From assembly GCA_050633545.1 (NCBI GenBank), contig JBOEGS010000004.1:124001-188000 (forward strand): a DNA stretch of 64,000 nucleotides, written 5' to 3'. Both the position numbers and the translations under genes were made by a program. Shown here one piece after another: positions 60,161-64,000 of this stretch (its first letter is position 1; the number at the start of each line of letters is the position of its first letter). The notes under the pieces were generated by a model. That model had not been told where the DNA came from. It was given only the letters and a program-made list of their open reading frames with translations, and searched no databases. This DNA is from Litorivita sp050633545. Lineage in GTDB: Bacteria; Pseudomonadota; Alphaproteobacteria; Rhodobacterales; Rhodobacteraceae.

Positions 60161-62100
60161 GCGCGGCCGCTCCCGTCGGTGTCGGGGGCTGGGCGGGCTT
60201 GGCGCAGGCGCTTTTGCTGCGCGGCGATGCGGCTGCGGTCTTTGGCGGGATAGGCCGTCAGGGGCGGGTCCTCACCGTAGAGAGCTTGCAAGGTGATGTC
60301 GCGGGCGATGGGCGCGGCTGCGGTCGATCCGCCGCCGCCATGTTCGACCACAACCGCCACCGCGACCTTGGGATTGTCATAGGGCGCAAAATCGACAAAC
60401 AGCGCGTGATCGCGCCGCTCCCACGGCAGATCGCGGTTCGAACGCACGCCCGAGCGGCGCTCGGCGGCGGTGATGTTGCGCACTTGGCTGGTGCCGGTTT
60501 TTCCCGCCATTTCCATGCCCTTGGCGGTGATGCGGCTGCCAAAGGCCGTGCCGCGCCGGTTGTTGCAAACATCGAACATCGCCTTGCGAACATGGCGCAG
60601 GTTGTTTTCATTCAGCCCGAGGCTTTCGCCCGCCGCAAAGGGCGCTTCGACCCCGTCGACGGATTTGACCAGACGCGGCACCAAGGCGCGACCCGTGGCA
60701 ATCCGCGCGCTCATCACCGCAAGCTGCAGCGGCGAGGCCAGAACAAACCCTTGCCCGATCGAGGCATTGACGCTGTCGCCGATCACCCATTCCTTGCCAA
60801 AGCTTTGCTCTTTCCACGCTTTGGTCGGGGCGCGCCCCGTGGCCACGGCGCTCATCGGGATGTCGAATTTTTGACCAATGCCAAGACGCATCGCCATGGC
60901 CGAGATTTTCTCGATCCCGACCTCCAGCGCAAGGTTGTAATAATAGACGTCACAGCTTTCGCGCAGCGAGGAGGCGAGGTTCACATGGCCGTGGCCCGCG
61001 CGTTTCCAGCAGTGGAATTTATGACCGGCGACCTCGAGATGCCCGCCGCAATATTCGGTGTCGAGCGGGGTGATGATCCCCTCTTCCAATCCGGCCAGAG
61101 CCGTCACCATTTTGAACGTCGATCCAGGCGGATAAAGGCCCTGCACGGATTTGGTCGCAAGGGGGCGATAGGTGTTTTCGGTCAGGGCGCGGTAGTCGGT
61201 GGTCGAGATACCGCGCACGAATAAATTCGGATCGAAACTGGGCGCGGAGGCGATGGCAAGAAGATCGCCGCTCTCGCAATCCATGACAACCGCCGCCGCG
61301 CTTTCCTCGCCCAAACGGGCTTGGCAATAGTTTTGCAGCATGTGGTCGATGGTCAGTTGGAAGTCCTTGCCCGCACGGCCTTCCTTGCGGTCCAATTCGC
61401 GCATTTCGCGGCCTGCGGCGTTGACCTCGACCTGTTTGATACCGGCCTTGCCGCGCAGGTCTTCTTCGTGTTTGGCCTCCATGCCGATTTTGCCGATCTG
61501 GAAGCGCGGGGTCAGCAACAGCTGGTCGGGATTATCGATTTTTGACAGGTCATAATCGCTGACCGGACCGACGTAGCCGACCACATGCGCCATGTCCGAT
61601 CCCAAAGGATATTGCCGTGACAGGCCCACCTCGGGCGTCACACCGGGCAGGGCGGGGGCGTTGACCGCGACGCGCGACATGGCCTCCCACGAGACGCGAT
61701 CCGCGATCGTAACCTGCGTGTCGCCGCGCAATTCGCGCAGCTCGCTCAGGGCGCGCTCCATCTCGGTCGGGTCAAGCTCGATAAGCTGCGCCAGCCGCCC
61801 GAGCACGGCCTCGACGTCGCCCGCATCCTCGCGCACCATGGTGATGCGGTAAGAGGGGGCGTTTTCGGCCAAAATCCTGCCGTTGCGGTCGAATATCTGT
61901 CCGCGCGAGGGCGGGATCAGGCTGATCTTGATGCGGTTCTCTTCGGCCAGAAGTCGGAATTTATCGGCCTCTTCCACCTGCAGATACCGCATCCTGAGGG
62001 CCAGCGCGCCCATGAAAACGGCCTGAGCGCCGCCCAATACAAGCCCGCGCCGCGTCATCTTGCGCGCGGTTTCGAGACTATCGCGGTTGTTGCGTTTCAT
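60157..62100 (-). CDS. mrdA: Penicillin-binding protein 2
   Basis: A 647-residue class B PBP, the transpeptidase of the elongasome. It has a short cytoplasmic tail, a membrane anchor near 18-38, a pedestal domain starting RGQIFDRNGRILAENAPSYR, and a transpeptidase domain. The active-site tetrad is STFK in YPPGSTFKMVTAL, SCD in LRESCDVYYY lies near 380, and KTG in MAGKTGTSQ near 540. I start at the ATG at 62100, which overlaps the mreD stop by 4 nt; the in-frame extension to 62394 is the opposite reading of mreD DNA. Confidence 0.96.
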   Translation of the reverse strand: MKRNNRDSLETARKMTRRGLVLGGAQAVFMGALALRMRYLQVEEADKFRLLAEENRIKISLIPPSRGQIFDRNGRILAENAPSYRITMVREDAGDVEAVLGRLAQLIELDPTEMERALSELRELRGDTQVTIADRVSWEAMSRVAVNAPALPGVTPEVGLSRQYPLGSDMAHVVGYVGPVSDYDLSKIDNPDQLLLTPRFQIGKIGMEAKHEEDLRGKAGIKQVEVNAAGREMRELDRKEGRAGKDFQLTIDHMLQNYCQARLGEESAAAVVMDCESGDLLAIASAPSFDPNLFVRGISTTDYRALTENTYRPLATKSVQGLYPPGSTFKMVTALAGLEEGIITPLDTEYCGGHLEVAGHKFHCWKRAGHGHVNLASSLRESCDVYYYNLALEVGIEKISAMAMRLGIGQKFDIPMSAVATGRAPTKAWKEQSFGKEWVIGDSVNASIGQGFVLASPLQLAVMSARIATGRALVPRLVKSVDGVEAPFAAGESLGLNENNLRHVRKAMFDVCNNRRGTAFGSRITAKGMEMAGKTGTSQVRNITAAERRSGVRSNRDLPWERRDHALFVDFAPYDNPKVAVAVVVEHGGGGSTAAAPIARDITLQALYGEDPPLTAYPAKDRSRIAAQQKRLRQARPAPDTDGSGRA

Positions 62101-62636
62101 AGCCTTTGTCCTAACGCGTTCACCTCGGCGAGCGAAGGGCGCCGCACGCCAAATAGCGTGATCGTGATCAAAACCGCGAGCGGATAGCACAAGAGCGTCA
62201 TGATCAACTGGATCAAGGTCAGGCCCAAAGGTGCCTGATCCACCAGCAATAGCGCAAGGATCACACGATAGCTCAGCGCCAGAACGATCAAGGCGGTGGC
62301 GACGCTCAGCCATTCCACCGCGAAGCTCTGGTCGCGCAAAGAGACGGCGCGCGCCCGCAGCCCTTGGACCGTGAGCACCATCAAGGCGGCCCATAATCCT
62401 GGCGGGCGTTGATAGAGCAGATCGGCCAAAAGCGCGACGGCGGCAACGGCCAGTACGGGCGTATATTCAGGCCGGCGCAGCACCCAAGCGCAGGTGAAGC
62501 CGGTCAGAAGGTCGGGCCCTGCCCATGCCCGCGGCACGGTCTCGAGGGGCATCAGATTGAAGAATATCAACAAAATACACAGCGCCAGATAGGCCGCCCG
62601 CATGGACCAAAGCCGCCAGAACGGATGCTCACCCAT
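62097..62636 (-). CDS. mreD: Rod shape-determining protein MreD
   Basis: A 179-residue inner-membrane protein with five to six hydrophobic segments. Family-typical stretches are MLIFFNLMPLETVP-like (residues 20-35), WAGPDLLTGFTCAWVLRRPEYTP and LADLLYQRPPGLWAALMVL. It is part of the MreBCD elongation scaffold. It overlaps mreC by 8 nt and mrdA by 4 nt. Confidence 0.93.
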   Translation of the reverse strand: MGEHPFWRLWSMRAAYLALCILLIFFNLMPLETVPRAWAGPDLLTGFTCAWVLRRPEYTPVLAVAAVALLADLLYQRPPGLWAALMVLTVQGLRARAVSLRDQSFAVEWLSVATALIVLALSYRVILALLLVDQAPLGLTLIQLIMTLLCYPLAVLITITLFGVRRPSLAEVNALGQRL

Positions 62637-63534
62637 CGCGGCTTTCCTCCGGTGCGGCGCTCAGGGGGAGGGGGGCACCATTGGTCACGGGGCGCCCTGG
62701 GTCGGTGATCTGCTCGGCGCCGTGATCACGCAAAACGCGCAAAAATTCGAGCCGCTCGTAATCGGCGGCAAGACGCACGCGTAGCCGCCCGCCCGGGTCT
62801 TTTGCAACCTGCCCGATCAGCAATCCCGGCGGAAAGACCCCGCCATCGCCCGACGTCACCACACGATCGCCCGGGCGCACAAGATCGGCATCCTCCAAAA
62901 AGGCGATGGGCGGCGCGGCGGTGTTGTCGCCGCCGATCATCCCTCTTTGGCCGGAGGGTTGGATGGTGACGGGCACGCGGCTAGACGTATCGGTGAGCAA
63001 GATCACCCGCGAGGTGTGTTGCCCGACGCCAGAGATTCGCCCGACAAGGCCCAGCCCGTCCATCGCCGCCCATCCGTCGATGATCCCGTCGCGCGCGCCC
63101 ACATTGAGCAACACCGATTGCCGAAACGGCGAGCCGCTGTCGGCCATCACAACGCCGGTGATATAGGTCAATTGCGGATCGAGCCGCACATTGTTCAAAT
63201 CCAAAAGTCGCGCGTTTTCCTGCTCAAGCTGCAGCGCCGCGTCCTTCCATGCCTTCATCTGCTGAAGCTCACGGCGAAGCTCGCCGTTTTGCTCGACAAT
63301 GCGTTGATAGCTTTGGTAATTTCTCAGCAGGTTCACCGCGCCGGTGACCGGAGCCATGGTCCAGTCAAAGCTGGGCATGACGCGGTCGATCACCTGCGAG
63401 CGAAACCGTTCGACGCGCGGACTATCAATGCGCCAGACGAGGAAAATCCCCAAGAGCAACAGCAACAACAGTCCGACAAGCATACGCTTGAGCGGGCCAG
63501 AGTATTCTTCGCCTTGATTGCGATCCCGTGCCAT
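62629..63534 (-). CDS. mreC: Rod shape-determining protein MreC
   Basis: A 301-residue bitopic membrane protein. It has a cytoplasmic N-terminus, one membrane helix near 17-35, a coiled coil near 65-110 (LRNYQSYQRIVEQNGELRRELQQMKAWKDAALQLEQENARLL) and a periplasmic beta domain with GRISGVGQHTSRVILLTDTSSRVPV. It links MreB to PBP2 and RodA. A 57-nt gap separates it from mreB upstream. Confidence 0.95.
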   Translation of the reverse strand: MARDRNQGEEYSGPLKRMLVGLLLLLLLGIFLVWRIDSPRVERFRSQVIDRVMPSFDWTMAPVTGAVNLLRNYQSYQRIVEQNGELRRELQQMKAWKDAALQLEQENARLLDLNNVRLDPQLTYITGVVMADSGSPFRQSVLLNVGARDGIIDGWAAMDGLGLVGRISGVGQHTSRVILLTDTSSRVPVTIQPSGQRGMIGGDNTAAPPIAFLEDADLVRPGDRVVTSGDGGVFPPGLLIGQVAKDPGGRLRVRLAADYERLEFLRVLRDHGAEQITDPGRPVTNGAPLPLSAAPEESRDG

Positions 63535-63591
63535 GGGGCATGGACCTCGTGGGGTTAAGGAAGGGTGGAGCCTGTGCGCAAGGTGGGGGGC

Positions 63592-64000
63592 TTAGCTGTC
63601 GTAGTCAATCGCGTGGCGCAGCTGTTTTTCGAACTCGAGCGCCTTACCGGTGCCGAGCGCCACACAATTGAGGCTCTCGTTGGCGATGGAAACGGCCAAT
63701 CCGGTCTGTTCGCGCAAGGCGAGATCAAGATCGCCCAGCAACGCGCCGCCGCCCGTCAGCATCACGCCGCGGTCGACAATATCGGCGGCCAGATCGGGCG
63801 GGGTCGCTTCAAGCGCGGTCATCACCGCTTCACAGATTTGCTGCACCGGTTCGGCCAAGGCTTCGGCGACTTGGGCTTGGGTGATTTCGGTTTCTTTCGG
63901 CACGCCGTTCAAAAGGTCGCGGCCGCGGATTTGCATCGAGGTGCCACGCCCGTCGTCGGGCATACGCGCCGTGCCGATCGAGGTTTTGATGCGTTCGGCG
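63592..64000 (-). CDS. mreB: Rod shape-determining protein MreB (C-terminal part, runs off the window)
   Basis: About 135 C-terminal residues of the bacterial actin. The frame stays open to the window edge through AERIKTSIGTA. The DRGVMLTGGGALLGDLDLAL nucleotide-pocket motif and the C-terminal GTGKALE are clear. MreB filaments organise the elongasome encoded by the following mreC, mreD, mrdA and rodA. The start codon and promoter lie beyond position 64000. Confidence 0.95.
   Translation of the reverse strand, partial: AERIKTSIGTARMPDDGRGTSMQIRGRDLLNGVPKETEITQAQVAEALAEPVQQICEAVMTALEATPPDLAADIVDRGVMLTGGGALLGDLDLALREQTGLAVSIANESLNCVALGTGKALEFEKQLRHAIDYDS

Overview
The window is a GC-rich chromosomal segment of an alphaproteobacterium, almost certainly a member of the Rhodobacterales (Roseobacter/Rhodobacter group). 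The case rests on a split ethylmalonyl-CoA (EMC) pathway (mch, ecm, ccr), an RpoHII-type sigma factor, a VPLPA-CTERM surface protein, the gene orders glnD-murJ and mreBCD-mrdA-rodA, and alphaproteobacterial regulatory boxes (a CtrA box and an Irr-type ICE box). Genes are tightly packed, often with 1-23 nt overlaps. No tRNA, rRNA, CRISPR array, insertion sequence or prophage was seen. No gap between genes exceeds 300 bases.

Layout. 1-5.3 kb: the tail of a probable malyl-CoA lyase gene, mesaconyl-CoA hydratase, then sdhCDAB with a small lipoprotein gene inside the operon. 5.4-9.3 kb: a small ORF, a DUF1989 protein, an aldo/keto reductase, a secreted protein, deoD and a GNAT. 9.4-13.6 kb: ethylmalonyl-CoA mutase and crotonyl-CoA carboxylase/reductase transcribed away from each other with a GNAT between them. 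13.7-15.5 kb: a LuxR/LuxI quorum-sensing pair preceded by a short ORF and a consensus CtrA box. 15.5-19.6 kb: a RecD2-like helicase, an SDR, and a TIGR02186/TSUP membrane pair. 19.6-25.4 kb: a BMP-type nucleoside ABC transporter with a LysE exporter and a secreted protein gene inserted in the operon. 25.5-29.3 kb: rimI, tsaB, an Irr-boxed nfu scaffold gene, a universal stress protein, a VOC protein and a VPLPA-CTERM protein. 29.4-36 kb: trpS, a rhomboid-like protein lacking catalytic residues, murJ and glnD. 36-42 kb: lpoA-like, rsmI, yraN, gshB, an esterase and comM. 42-50 kb: GST, a phosphatase, cobP, rpoHII, coaBC, dut, a ThiF/MoeB protein and an M3 peptidase. 50-56.5 kb: pgm, kdsA, kpsE, kpsT and nhaA. 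56.6-64 kb: a uracil-DNA-glycosylase-like protein, an SseB protein, ghrA and the elongasome operon mreB(partial)CD-mrdA-rodA.

How it fits together. The EMC genes convert acetyl-CoA units to glyoxylate and propionyl-CoA. Propionyl-CoA enters the TCA cycle as succinyl-CoA, which is then oxidised by the neighbouring succinate dehydrogenase. GhrA can reduce glyoxylate. Ecm depends on cobalamin, and a cobalamin-salvage enzyme (CobP) is also present. Cell-envelope functions are heavily represented (MurJ, LpoA-like, PBP2/RodA/MreBCD, KdsA, capsule export).

Most of the window is housekeeping. The parts most worth a second look are the CtrA box plus short ORF in front of luxRI, the tandem 21-bp-spaced palindromes before sdhC, the Irr box before nfu, the extra genes embedded in the sdh and BMP-transporter operons, and the catalytically dead rhomboid. 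All calls are from reading sequence and translations; no database search was run.
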